A stretch of DNA of 64,000 nucleotides. It comes from Verrucomicrobiia bacterium (GTDB lineage: Bacteria > Verrucomicrobiota > Verrucomicrobiia > Opitutales > Cerasicoccaceae). This document shows, one piece after another, positions 17,057 through 25,625 of the stretch. Positions within the stretch are counted from its first letter, which is position 1; every line of letters starts with the position of its first letter. The position numbers and the translations under genes are program-made. The notes under the pieces were generated by a model that was not told the DNA's origin, searched no databases, and worked only from the letters and a program-made list of their open reading frames with translations. The stretch covers positions 30,994-94,993 of the forward strand of contig JAUIAM010000013.1 of NCBI GenBank assembly GCA_030425485.1, read 5' to 3'.

Positions 17057-17889
17057 GCCGACCACGGATTTCCGTCGTCATCCCCACCTACCAGCGCAAC
17101 GACTTGCTGGCCAAATGCCTTGCCGCGCTCGCTCCCGGCACGCAGCATACGGTCGGCGACTACGAAGTCATCGTGACCGATGACGGACGCACAAACACCG
17201 CCGAGCAACTCGTGCACGAGCAGTTCCCGTGGGCCATCTGGACACAGGGGCCACAGCGGGGCCCAGCGGCCAACCGTAACCACGGCGCCTCCTTGGCCCA
17301 AGCAGACTGGTTGGCCTTTACCGACGATGACTGCATCCCGCGCCCCGGATGGCTAAAGGCACTACTCACCGCCACCGCCAGTGGCCACAGCGTCTACGAA
17401 GGCCGCACCACGACAGACTTACCCATTAAGGGCCCGCGCTGGCAAGCCCCCGTCAACGAGTCCGGCGGCTACCTCTGGTCCTGCAACCTGCTGCTCACGC
17501 GCGAACTCTTCAACCAGTTGGACGGCTTCGACGAAGCCTTCCCCTACCCGCATCAGGAAGACGTCGACCTGCGCATCCGCATCAAGCAGCTTGGCCAGAG
17601 CTGGAGCTTTGTCCCCGAGGCAGAGGTTTTCCACCCTCAACGGCCCGCCATCCCCTGGCACAAGCGCGCCCGCGCACAGCAGTCCGGTGTCTACCTCTGC
17701 CACAAGCACGGTCAGCCCCTGAGCTTTGCCAACATCGACCCTCTCTCCTCGCTGCGCGCCATCAAGCGCACCCTGCTTGGCCCGGGATCAGCCTGGGATA
17801 AATTCACCTTCCTCTGCGGCATTCTGGCCGAGCAGTGCTACCTGCTGGTCAAAGTTCCGTATTGGAAATCTCAATACAACAAGCGGTGA
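17053..17889 (+). CDS. Glycosyltransferase family 2
   Basis: This 278-residue enzyme has the GT2 core: PRISVVIPTYQRNDLLAKCL, YEVIVTDDGRTNTAEQLV, ANRNHGASLAQADWLAF and the acidic motif TDDDCIPRPGWL. FDEAFPYPHQEDVDLRIRIK carries the ED motif of the catalytic-base region. This arrangement is like rhamnosyl- and galactofuranosyl-type family 2 enzymes, though the donor cannot be read. It overlaps the upstream gene by ATGA and the downstream gene by GTGA. Confidence 0.88.
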   Translation: MSRPRISVVIPTYQRNDLLAKCLAALAPGTQHTVGDYEVIVTDDGRTNTAEQLVHEQFPWAIWTQGPQRGPAANRNHGASLAQADWLAFTDDDCIPRPGWLKALLTATASGHSVYEGRTTTDLPIKGPRWQAPVNESGGYLWSCNLLLTRELFNQLDGFDEAFPYPHQEDVDLRIRIKQLGQSWSFVPEAEVFHPQRPAIPWHKRARAQQSGVYLCHKHGQPLSFANIDPLSSLRAIKRTLLGPGSAWDKFTFLCGILAEQCYLLVKVPYWKSQYNKR

Positions 17890-19025
17890 GAATTGCCTTT
17901 ATCTGCGGCTGCCTGGAACCCGGGCGTGACGGCGTAGGAGACTACACCCGTCTCCTCTCGGCTGCCGTGCGTGCGCAGGGCCACGACACGCTGGAGATCG
18001 CCCTGCGCGATGAGCATACCAGCCAAGCAAAGCAGAACAACCGCTACTTAGATGCACTTGCCAATCCCGAGGAGCGCACCCATTGCCTGGAGCAGCTTCG
18101 GCTCTTCGCCCCAGACTGGGTTAGCCTGCAATTCGTCCCCTATGCCCTCCACCCCCGCGGCCTGCCTCGCGAACTCCCGGGGTTCTTACGAGAAGCCGCC
18201 GGACACTGGCGTTGGCAGGTCATGTTTCACGAAATCTGGATCGGCTGCAAACGTGGCGCACCACTTAAGGAGCGACTCATGGGCATGGCGCAGCGACACC
18301 TCATCCGCCGGGCCACGCACGCCATCAAGCCCGCAGTCGTCCACAGTCATGCCCGCCCCTACCGCGAGCTTTTAAGCAAACTGGGGCTACCGGCTCGCCC
18401 GCTTCCGCTCTTTGGTAATATCCCTGTCGCCTTGGCCGACGGATTCGGCGATCAAGTCGACGATGCGCTCGAAAAGCGCCTTGCTACTGTACTCGGCTGG
18501 AGTCCGGACGACAGCACGCCCACGCATCTCGGTGGCATTTTTGGCACGCTCCACCCGGAGTGGCCGCCCGAACCGCTTTTGAGCAACCTGCGCAACAGCG
18601 GAAAGCAACACGGTCGCCGCATTGGCCTGCTCCACTTCGGCAGCATCGGCAGTGCGGGATATATCTGGAATGCCCTGCTCTCCGCGAACGACGACCACCT
18701 CCGCCTTGGTGCACTCGGGCGCCTGAGCCCAGAGGAAGCTTCTCGCCTTATGCAGCGGCTAGACTTCGGTGTCGCCGCCTCCCCTCGTGCCTTGATTGAG
18801 AAAAGCGGCAGCGCCACCGCCATGCTTGAGCACGGGCTACCGGTGCTCATCAACCGCGACGACGTCAGCTACCCGGCAGTTCCACCCTTGAGCGAACTCC
18901 CAGACCCCCTGCTGTTCGACGCCAGTTCAACCTTACCCGCTAATTTCTTTTCCCTGGCCAAGCGCCCCCCCGCCTCGCGTCTCACTGCCGTGGCCGAGCA
19001 GTTCTTGAACGACCTCAGCGAATGA
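17886..19025 (+). CDS. Putative GT4-type glycosyltransferase (GTG start)
   Basis: The start is taken as the GTG at 17886, which gives MRIAFICGCLEPGRDGVGDY, the usual GT4 N-terminus with its glycine loop, and a GTGA overlap with the previous stop. The 379-residue protein is GT-B-like: WVSLQFVPYALHPRG in the N-domain, then GLLHFGSIGSAGYIWNALL, LGALGRLSPEEASRL and a C-domain DFGVAASPRALIEKSGSATAMLEHGLPV. The usual E-x7-E signature is altered, with a Ser-rich IEKSGSATAM in its place, so catalysis may differ or be lost. It stays in the coupled operon. Confidence 0.7.
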   Translation: MRIAFICGCLEPGRDGVGDYTRLLSAAVRAQGHDTLEIALRDEHTSQAKQNNRYLDALANPEERTHCLEQLRLFAPDWVSLQFVPYALHPRGLPRELPGFLREAAGHWRWQVMFHEIWIGCKRGAPLKERLMGMAQRHLIRRATHAIKPAVVHSHARPYRELLSKLGLPARPLPLFGNIPVALADGFGDQVDDALEKRLATVLGWSPDDSTPTHLGGIFGTLHPEWPPEPLLSNLRNSGKQHGRRIGLLHFGSIGSAGYIWNALLSANDDHLRLGALGRLSPEEASRLMQRLDFGVAASPRALIEKSGSATAMLEHGLPVLINRDDVSYPAVPPLSELPDPLLFDASSTLPANFFSLAKRPPASRLTAVAEQFLNDLSE

Positions 19026-20263
19026 TTGCCATCAGCCATCCGACGGGAAACCAGAACCTGCGCCACGCCATGCGGGCCATGCAGGAGGCCTCGCTACTAC
19101 ACAGTTTCCATACCACGCTGGGCTTTTCAGTTGATACCCATCCTGAGCACTGGCCGCTTCCAGCCCGATTCCCCCAACTCCTGAGCAAGCGCAAGTACGC
19201 GGTATCGAAAAAACAACTACACACCTCCCCTTGCCGCGAAATCATTCGCAGTCTACTCATCAAGCACCCAGACAATCCGCTGGTACGGCACGAGACGGGC
19301 CCATGCAGCGTTGACGGCGTGTACCACGCACTGGACAGAAAGCTGGCACGCTACCTCAAGCTCCACGCTTCGGAGCTGAGTGCTGTTTACGGCTACGAAG
19401 ATGGCTGCCTCGCCCACTTCCGTCAGGCCAAGGCCGCGGGACTGACCACTTTATACGAGCTCCCCATCGCCTACGGCCCTTATGCCCAGGCCGTTTTGCA
19501 AAAGGAGGCCGAGCGCTGGCCCGACTGGGAGCCGACCCTCATCTCGACCCGAGACTCCGCAGCCAAAATGCAGCGCAAGCAGCAGGAGCTCGAGCTGGCT
19601 GATGTCATCATCACGCCCAGCGCCTTCGTGGAACAGTCCATTCCCGAGGAGCTACTCCACGGCAGGCAAGTGCTGCGCATGCCCTACGGCATCGAAGAGC
19701 CGCGCGCGGAGCATGCCCCCGACACCGACAGCCGCCGCCCCATCCGGGTGCTCTACGTCGGCGCCCTCAGCCAGCGAAAAGGCCTGGCAGACCTCTTCGA
19801 GGCGTGGAAGCTCGCCGACCTGCACGGGGCCGAACTCCACATCATCGGCTCGCTGCTGATGCCTGAAAGTTTCTATCGTGAGCGCTGTCCCGGTGCGATC
19901 CTTCACGGTCCACAGGGCCGAAATCGCGTACTTGAGATGATGGACCAGTGCAACGCGCTCGCGCTGCCGTCACTCATCGAAGGACGCGCGCTGGTCCAGC
20001 TCGAAGCCCTTGGTCGCGGACTGCCGCTCATCATTACACCCAACACAGGAGGCGACGACCTGATCGAGGAACGGCAGACTGGCCTCACCACCCCTATCCG
20101 CGACCCGCAGGCTCTAGCCGACAAGCTTAAATGGTTTCATGAGAATCGGGACCTACTCCCGGCCATGAAGCGGGCTTGTCTTGAAAAAGCGCGGCAAACC
20201 AGTTGGCTTAACTATCGCAAACAATTAGCCGATGCACTGAAGCAACTCGGCAACTCGAAGTAA
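19022..20263 (+). CDS. Glycosyltransferase, GT4 type
   Basis: The 413-residue protein is a GT-B enzyme. The N-domain has AISHPTGNQNLRHAMRAM and TLYELPIAYGPYAQAVLQ; the C-domain has VLYVGALSQRKGLADLFEAW and CNALALPSLIEGRALVQLEALGRGLP, matching retaining GT4 enzymes with the catalytic E in SLIEGRALVQLEAL. ITPNTGGDDLIEE follows as the nucleotide-binding end. It overlaps the preceding gene by four bases and is followed after one base by the membrane polymerase/ligase gene. The sugar is unknown. Confidence 0.85.
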   Translation: MIAISHPTGNQNLRHAMRAMQEASLLHSFHTTLGFSVDTHPEHWPLPARFPQLLSKRKYAVSKKQLHTSPCREIIRSLLIKHPDNPLVRHETGPCSVDGVYHALDRKLARYLKLHASELSAVYGYEDGCLAHFRQAKAAGLTTLYELPIAYGPYAQAVLQKEAERWPDWEPTLISTRDSAAKMQRKQQELELADVIITPSAFVEQSIPEELLHGRQVLRMPYGIEEPRAEHAPDTDSRRPIRVLYVGALSQRKGLADLFEAWKLADLHGAELHIIGSLLMPESFYRERCPGAILHGPQGRNRVLEMMDQCNALALPSLIEGRALVQLEALGRGLPLIITPNTGGDDLIEERQTGLTTPIRDPQALADKLKWFHENRDLLPAMKRACLEKARQTSWLNYRKQLADALKQLGNSK

Positions 20264-20264
20264 T

Positions 20265-21602
20265 ATGGCAGGCACCAGTCCAAAGCGCATGATTAAAAAC
20301 CTCCTGTGGGTTTATATCTTCCTGCTCATCTTCGAGGGTGCCCTCCGTAAGTGGTTCCTGCCTCCGCTGTCCACGCCCCTGCTTATCGTGCGCGACCCGA
20401 TCGTCATGCTGATCTATCTCATGGCGGTGCGTGGTAACCTGTTTCCGCAAAACGGATTCGTGGCAGCAACGATCATGATGGCCTTTATGGCCTTCCTCTT
20501 TGGCCTGATTGCGCCGGGTTCCAGTGTCATCGTCACCCTCTACGGGCTCCGCATCGACTTTCTCCAGATCCCGCTGATATTTGTCATCGGCAAAGCGCTC
20601 GACTACCGGGACTGCGTGCAAATAGGCCGCGTGCTTATCATCCTGGCCATACCGCAGATCCTGATTATGGCGCTCCAATTTGCCTCGCCCGATGGCGCCT
20701 TTATCAACCGCCAAGTCGGTGGTGGTGAGGGTATCATGGGTGCATTGGGTAAGAATCGACCACCCGGCACGTTCTCCTTCATCACGGGTCCGGCGGCCTA
20801 CTTCCCGCTGGTCCTGGCCTTCGTCATCGGGCTCATGATCCATGAGGGCAAAAAGTACACGATCCTCTGTGCCGCGGGTGCCGTGGCTACAGCACTGGCC
20901 GTGCCGGTCTCGATTAGTCGACTGCTGGCCTTCTCCTGTGCCCTGGTCTTGATGGCAGCCGTCTACGCCTTCTACCGCCTGCCCAACTCCCCCAAGATTC
21001 TGGTGCGTGCCGCCGGGGTGGGTGTTGCTATATTGATCGTACTGCCCATGCTGCCGGTCTTCGACGACGCGACGGCGGCCTTTACCGAGCGCCTGACCAG
21101 CACGACCGAGGGCGGCACCGTCAGCGGGATGAGTGATGAAGTCGGCGGACGCTACATGTCTGGCCTGGTTACCTATCCTCTGCGCGCGCTTGAGCATGCC
21201 CCGCTAACCGGCCACGGCATAGGCAAAGGCTCCAACGTCGGCGCCAAGCTCCTGACCGGGGAGGCCACCTTTCTCATGGGTGAGAGTGAGTGGGAGAAAG
21301 CCATCATGGAGATGGGCCCGCTTCTCGGTCTTGCCTTCATCATACTGCGCATTTGCCTCACAATCTATATCTTCCGCTTTGCCTTTGGCGCCCTCAAGAG
21401 CGGCAATGCGCTTCCGCTCTTGATCTATGCAGCGTGCTTCCCACTCATCCTGAATGGTCAGTGGGGACCGCCCATGATTCTCGGCTTCGCCATCCTTGGT
21501 GGTGGACTCACCCTTGCCTCGACCAAAATCCAGGCGGCGCAGGAGGAAGCCCGGCGCGAGCGCATGCTCCGTGAACAAAGCAACCTGGAAGCCAGTAGCT
21601 AA
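20265..21602 (+). CDS. Polytopic membrane protein, O-antigen polymerase/ligase (Wzy/WaaL) type
   Basis: The 445-residue protein has about ten to twelve hydrophobic segments. Its N-terminus has FEGALRKWFLPPLSTPLLIV, seen in a recurring family of O-antigen-polymerase-like proteins of exopolysaccharide clusters. A long loop between late helices (from about residue 255) holds EGGTVSGMSDEVGGRYMSG and PLTGHGIGKGSN, in the place of the catalytic periplasmic loop of Wzy and WaaL. It would join repeat units or attach the polymer to an acceptor on the outer face of the inner membrane. Its presence beside an ABC exporter is unusual for a pure Wzy system, so a ligase role is a good alternative. Confidence 0.72.
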   Translation: MAGTSPKRMIKNLLWVYIFLLIFEGALRKWFLPPLSTPLLIVRDPIVMLIYLMAVRGNLFPQNGFVAATIMMAFMAFLFGLIAPGSSVIVTLYGLRIDFLQIPLIFVIGKALDYRDCVQIGRVLIILAIPQILIMALQFASPDGAFINRQVGGGEGIMGALGKNRPPGTFSFITGPAAYFPLVLAFVIGLMIHEGKKYTILCAAGAVATALAVPVSISRLLAFSCALVLMAAVYAFYRLPNSPKILVRAAGVGVAILIVLPMLPVFDDATAAFTERLTSTTEGGTVSGMSDEVGGRYMSGLVTYPLRALEHAPLTGHGIGKGSNVGAKLLTGEATFLMGESEWEKAIMEMGPLLGLAFIILRICLTIYIFRFAFGALKSGNALPLLIYAACFPLILNGQWGPPMILGFAILGGGLTLASTKIQAAQEEARRERMLREQSNLEASS

Positions 21603-22750
21603 TGGAGAATAAACTGCACGTCGCACTGGTCACAAACTACCGTCCAGATGGCCAGTACAGCATGCTGCGCTTTGCCGATATGCTGGAGGAGGGCCTGTCT
21701 GCTGCGGGCATCGGGGTAACGCGACTGGAGCCTGCCAAGGTTTTTGGCGGAAAGGGGCCATTAGCCAAATGGCGCGGCTACGCAGACAAGTATCTGCTTT
21801 TTCCCCGGAAACTCCGCCGCGAGCTCAAGCGACTTGCCGCGGCTCATCCGGGCCTGGTCGTCCATGTCACCGACCACGCGAACGCCCCCTATCTGGCGGC
21901 TGCCAGCGGCATGCGGGGCATGATTAACTGCCACGACCTTATGGCGATCAAGTCCGCCCTTGGCCTTGTCCCGCAGAACCCCACGCGCTTCACCGGGCGC
22001 ATTCTCCAGCGGTGGATTCTGAAGCACTTGAAGACCGCTCACTACGTGACGTGCATTTCGGAAAAAACGCGCGAAGACCTCCTCACCCTGACGAGTCTCA
22101 AGCCCGCCCAGACCCGCGTCATCTACATGGGCCTTCCCTATGCATTTGAGCCGCAAGCCCACGATCAAGCCGTAGCCAGAATAAGCCCGCTGCAGCAACC
22201 GTACGTGCTCCATGTCGGCTCCGACGCCTGGTACAAGAATCGTTCCGGTACCTTGGGAATTTACCTCAAGCTGCGAAAGACCCGCCCAGAGCTCAGGCTG
22301 GCCTTTGTCGGTCCGCCTGAAGCTTCGCTGGAGGAAACCATCGAAAAGAACATGCTCGGCTCCCATGTCAGCTTCATTCGCGATATAACCGACGAGAAAC
22401 TCGAAGCCCTCTACAGCGCAGCCGAGGCCCTGATTTTTCCCTCGTTCGAGGAAGGCTTTGGCTGGCCCATCGCGGAAGCCCAGGCCTGTGGTTGCCCCGC
22501 CTTTATTACCGACCGTGCGCCCATGACCGAAGTGGGAGGAGACGCCGCAGTCCGCATTCCCCTTGCCCCCGGGAACTATGAAGATCGGGAGCAGTGGGCA
22601 GCCGAGTGCGCTACGATCATCCTGAAAAACTGCGAGCGTCGGGATGCGCTCTGTGCCGCGGGCCTCGAAAATGCCAAGCGTTTTGCCCCTACTGTCATGC
22701 TCGAACAGTACATCGCCACTTACCACACTTTGCTCAATCATTCTTCATGA
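21602..22750 (+). CDS. Glycosyltransferase, GT4 type
   Basis: The ATG shares one base with the upstream stop (TAATG, 21600-21604). The 382-residue protein has HVALVTNYRPDGQYSMLRFA at the N-terminus and HVTDHANAPYLAAASGMRG, then the C-domain YVLHVGSDAWYKNRSGTLGI and the GT4 signature ALIFPSFEEGFGWPIAEAQACGCP with both acidic residues. Enzymes with this FEEGFGWPIAEA form often transfer mannose, rhamnose or fucose, though nothing fixes the donor here. It is coupled with the next gene by ATGA. Confidence 0.87.
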   Translation: MENKLHVALVTNYRPDGQYSMLRFADMLEEGLSAAGIGVTRLEPAKVFGGKGPLAKWRGYADKYLLFPRKLRRELKRLAAAHPGLVVHVTDHANAPYLAAASGMRGMINCHDLMAIKSALGLVPQNPTRFTGRILQRWILKHLKTAHYVTCISEKTREDLLTLTSLKPAQTRVIYMGLPYAFEPQAHDQAVARISPLQQPYVLHVGSDAWYKNRSGTLGIYLKLRKTRPELRLAFVGPPEASLEETIEKNMLGSHVSFIRDITDEKLEALYSAAEALIFPSFEEGFGWPIAEAQACGCPAFITDRAPMTEVGGDAAVRIPLAPGNYEDREQWAAECATIILKNCERRDALCAAGLENAKRFAPTVMLEQYIATYHTLLNHSS

Positions 22751-23898
22751 AAATCCTACACCTCATCCATACCATGAAGCCGGAAGCCGGGGGCGTCGTC
22801 GAAGCCGTACGCCTCCTCGCCGCAGCCAACCACGCAGCCGGCCTGCAAGACGAGGTGCTCTGCCTGGACAAGCCCGGCACTGCGGCCGAGACCTACACCT
22901 TTGCCGTGCACGAGATCGGCCCCGCAGTCGGCGGCTATGGCTATACTGACGCCCTCATTCCCTGGCTCAAGGTGAATCACGAAAACTACGACGCAGTCAT
23001 TGTCCACGGCCTCTGGCAATACATTGGTTACTCCACGCGTCAGGTGCTGCGTGGTACCGCTACGCCCTACTATGTTTTTCCCCACGGCATGCTCGACCCG
23101 TGGTTTAAGCGTGCCTACCCACGCAAGCACTTGAAAAAAGTCGCCTATTGGCGGCTCGGCGAGTACCGCGTGCTCCGCGACGCCAAAGCGGTCTGCTTTA
23201 CTTGCGAGGCAGAGCGCAGGCTGGCCCGCGAGTCTTTCCGTCCCTACGATGTCAACGAGGCCGTTGTCGGGCTCGGCGTTGAGGAGCCTCCTGCCAACCT
23301 CACCGAAGGGTGCGACGGGTTTTCCCTCGTGTATCCAAAAATCGGATACGACTATCTGCTCTTCCTCGGACGCCTGGACCCCAAGAAAGGCATCGACCTG
23401 CTGGTCAAGGCCTACCGCGAACTGCACGAGGCGGGTCGCGAACTTCCCCCGCTCGTCCTGGCTGGTCCGGGCGAGAAAGACGCCTACGCCGACGAGCTAC
23501 GTACGCTGGCAGGAGAGACACCGGGCATCCACTTTACGGGTATGCTCAAAGGCAAGCTCAAGTGGGGTGCGCTGGCCGGCTGCGGCGCGATGATCCTGCC
23601 CTCCCATCAGGAAAACTTTGGCATTGTGGTGGCCGAAGCCCTTGCCCTGGGTAAACCCGTGCTCATCTCCGACAAGGTCAACATCTTCGAAGAAATCCAA
23701 ACCGATGGCGCGGGCATCATCGAAAGCGACACCCTGGAGGGTACGCGGCAGCTCATCACCCGCTGGCTCGACCAGAGTGAGCACGAGCGCGAGATGATGA
23801 CCAGCGTGGCTCGACCGTGCTACGTCAAACGCTTCGGTATTGCCCAGGTCGCCACGCGACTGAGGCGTCTGCTTTCCCCGGAACATGAAGACGCCTGA
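22747..23898 (+). CDS. Glycosyltransferase, GT4 type
   Basis: The start is the ATG at 22747, which overlaps the previous stop (ATGA) and gives the family N-terminus MKILHLIHTMKPEAGGVVEA; in-frame readings further upstream are inside the preceding gene. The 383-residue protein has VIVHGLWQYIGYSTRQVL and YYVFPHGMLDPWFKRAYP, typical of capsule GT4 enzymes, then LLFLGRLDPKKGIDLLVKAY and MILPSHQENFGIVVAEALALGKPV with the catalytic acidic pair. It is the last glycosyltransferase of the operon. Its stop lies 14 bases inside the zinc-ribbon gene. Confidence 0.88.
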   Translation: MKILHLIHTMKPEAGGVVEAVRLLAAANHAAGLQDEVLCLDKPGTAAETYTFAVHEIGPAVGGYGYTDALIPWLKVNHENYDAVIVHGLWQYIGYSTRQVLRGTATPYYVFPHGMLDPWFKRAYPRKHLKKVAYWRLGEYRVLRDAKAVCFTCEAERRLARESFRPYDVNEAVVGLGVEEPPANLTEGCDGFSLVYPKIGYDYLLFLGRLDPKKGIDLLVKAYRELHEAGRELPPLVLAGPGEKDAYADELRTLAGETPGIHFTGMLKGKLKWGALAGCGAMILPSHQENFGIVVAEALALGKPVLISDKVNIFEEIQTDGAGIIESDTLEGTRQLITRWLDQSEHEREMMTSVARPCYVKRFGIAQVATRLRRLLSPEHEDA

Positions 23899-24157
23899 GC
23901 AGTGCCCTGTCTGCGGTGCGCCCGTACCTGCCGGAGCCTACGCCTGCCCCGAGTGCGGAGCCGACGAGCGATCCGGCTGGAACGAAGAAGCCACGCGCTA
24001 CGATGGTCTCGACCTACCCGATTCCTGCTTCGAAGAAGAGGCACCCGCAAAGTATGGACAACAGCAAGCTAAACGCGGCCTCGGCAAACACCGGGTGCTG
24101 ATCGCTCTCGTGGCAATCGCCACGCTCCTGGCCTTTTGCCTGACGTTCGTGCTTTAG
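23885..24157 (+). CDS. Small zinc-ribbon protein with C-terminal membrane segment
   Basis: The 90-residue protein starts with CPVCGAPVPAGAYACPECG at residues 7-25, a four-cysteine zinc ribbon (CPxC-x11-CPxC). A charged linker follows, then one hydrophobic segment at about residues 69-88 (VLIALVAIATLLAFCLTFVL) that ends the protein, so it is likely tail-anchored with the ribbon in the cytoplasm. No specific function is recognised. It overlaps the last glycosyltransferase by 14 bases, so it is expressed with the operon and could scaffold or sense the assembly machinery. Its stop codon is the TAG that begins the adjacent MITE-like repeat, so the last codon was probably set by that insertion. Confidence 0.7.
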   Translation: MKTPEQCPVCGAPVPAGAYACPECGADERSGWNEEATRYDGLDLPDSCFEEEAPAKYGQQQAKRGLGKHRVLIALVAIATLLAFCLTFVL

Positions 24158-24318
24158 GCTGTGTCTTCAAATTAAGAAACGAGGGAAAAAGAGGTAATTT
24201 TGAGGATTTTTTCGGCTTTCGAAGTGGTGTGAATCCAGATTCATGAACTGAGAAAACGGAAAAAGACGCGAAAAGACCCTTTTCTACCGACCTTGATGAA
24301 TTTGAAAACACGGCCTAG
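24155..24318. mobile_element. MITE-like repeat, copy 1 (about 164 bp)
   Basis: The element has terminal inverted repeats, TAGGCTGTGTCTTCAAATT on the left and the inverse of CTAGGCCGTGTTTTCAAATT on the right, and an internal near-palindrome GTGTGAATCCAGATTCATGA. It carries no gene. Its first 100 bases from 24154 are identical to the last 100 bases of the window (63901-64000). Two related copies are at 28215 and 53795. The structure fits a miniature element moved by a transposase encoded elsewhere. Confidence 0.85.
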
Positions 24319-24338
24319 GCGTCGCCTGCAAGCGCGAG

Positions 24339-25025
24339 CTAGTCCCTGCGCGGGAGACGGCCGATGACGGGGCGGTGAAATGCGATCGTGCCCGGTTCGA
24401 GATAACCGGCAAAGGCCAACGTCGGCATGACCGCCGCACGCTTGCCCAGGATGACGCCGGGTTGGAGCACCGCATTGCAGCCCGCCTCGGCCTCGTCCCC
24501 CATCAGCGCGCCGAGTTTGCGCAGGCCCGTGTCGGCTTTTCCTTGCGGGGTTTTTACGCAAACGGGCAGTTGGTCCAGGCGCAGGTTGGCACAGATGACA
24601 CCTGCGCCGAGGTGAGCCCTGTTGCCGAGGATGGAGTCACCCACGTAATTAAAGTGCGGAGCCTGTACGCCCTCCATGAGCAGGCTATTTTTGATTTCGG
24701 TAGCATTACCGATCACTGAGCCCGCACCGATAATGACCTTACCGCGAATGAACGCGCCGGGGCGAATCTCCACCTCGGGCCCGATCCAGCAAGGTCCCGA
24801 AATGACAGCATAGGGCGGAAGCTTTACACTTTTGTGGATAAAGACATCGCCACTGACCTCCACACCGGCCGGAATATCCGTGTGCTGATCGGGGGCATTT
24901 GCAAAGTCGAAGGCCGCAAGCGCATCCGAAATCCTGGGCACCCAGGTCCACGGGGCATCTTCTGCCGAAAAGAAGTCGGCAAAGGGCATGCTGGCTGGCA
25001 GCTCAAAGAGTTCACTCGCTCTCAT
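24339..25025 (-). CDS. Left-handed beta-helix nucleotidyltransferase/acyltransferase-like protein
   Basis: The 228-residue protein has a long run of imperfect hexapeptide repeats from about residue 50 (IPAGVEVSGDVFIHKSV, then WIGPEVEIRPGAFIRGKV and IIGAGSVIGNATEIKNSLL). It ends LQPGVILGKRAAVMPTLAFAG. This matches the C-terminal half of GlmU-like UDP-GlcNAc pyrophosphorylase/acetyltransferases and stand-alone sugar nucleotide transferases. The N-terminal nucleotidyl part is missing or very short (about 45 residues). It may acetylate amino-sugar phosphates, but the substrate is unclear. It faces the polysaccharide operon convergently with a MITE between them. Confidence 0.75.
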   Translation of the reverse strand: MRASELFELPASMPFADFFSAEDAPWTWVPRISDALAAFDFANAPDQHTDIPAGVEVSGDVFIHKSVKLPPYAVISGPCWIGPEVEIRPGAFIRGKVIIGAGSVIGNATEIKNSLLMEGVQAPHFNYVGDSILGNRAHLGAGVICANLRLDQLPVCVKTPQGKADTGLRKLGALMGDEAEAGCNAVLQPGVILGKRAAVMPTLAFAGYLEPGTIAFHRPVIGRLPRRD

Positions 25026-25093
25026 AAGAATGGGTCAGCCTAGGCCGTGCCGTGCCAACGACAAGCCCCATTTCGGACGACTTGTGCGACCTA

Positions 25094-25468
25094 CTAGCAG
25101 ATGCGCTCGACGGTCCACTGGTCATTGACCCACAGGCCGATAACCTTGTCCTCGCCGTAGCTCTCACGAAAACGCTGCACGATGAGCTCCACTTCCGTGC
25201 ACTGTTGGGCCTTGTTCACGGGGTTCCCGGCGCAGTCATGGTGTCCGGCGATAGCCATGCCACAGGAGGCATGCAGATTAAAGGAAATATCCAGCCCGCG
25301 GTCCACGTACTCGATAACGCGGGGATTTTGCAGCCGGGAAATCGGACCGCAAGCGCCGGGCCAGGCCAGGGTGTCAATGTTCGGTGCATCAAAGTACTCC
25401 CGAACGTAATCGTTGAGCGGACGCTGGATGCGCCCGTCCATGCAGGTAATAAGCGTAGCGAATTTCAT
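25094..25468 (-). CDS. Minimal beta-class carbonic-anhydrase-like protein
   Basis: Starting at the ATG at 25468, the protein has 124 residues: MKFATLITCMDGRIQRPLND. The CxDxR motif (CMDGR at 9-13) and the HxxC motif (HHDC in MAIAGHHDCAGNP) are the zinc ligands and Asp-Arg dyad of beta-carbonic anhydrases, which hydrate carbon dioxide. The protein is much shorter than common beta enzymes (about 190-220 residues) but in the range of small clade members. TTG at 25480 is an alternative start with four more residues. It is a single gene, divergent from the GNAT-nitrilase gene. Whether it is active is untested. Confidence 0.75.
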   Translation of the reverse strand: MKFATLITCMDGRIQRPLNDYVREYFDAPNIDTLAWPGACGPISRLQNPRVIEYVDRGLDISFNLHASCGMAIAGHHDCAGNPVNKAQQCTEVELIVQRFRESYGEDKVIGLWVNDQWTVERIC

Positions 25469-25625
25469 CACATTGGACAATGCACACGGTTGAGGATTTA
25501 ACCAGTCGCTCGATCACTTTTTTGTGAATTTTTTAAATAAGGCCCTCGGACCGTCCTGTTTTTGCGGATTCCAGACTCTGTAGTGCAGCATTGCGGAATG
25601 CGCGTGCTTGTGCATCTTGCACCTT

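Noticed and set aside
24391..24411. GGTTCGA-like word that resembles a tRNA T-loop
   Set aside because: It lies inside the beta-helix protein gene and no acceptor or anticodon stem can be formed around it.
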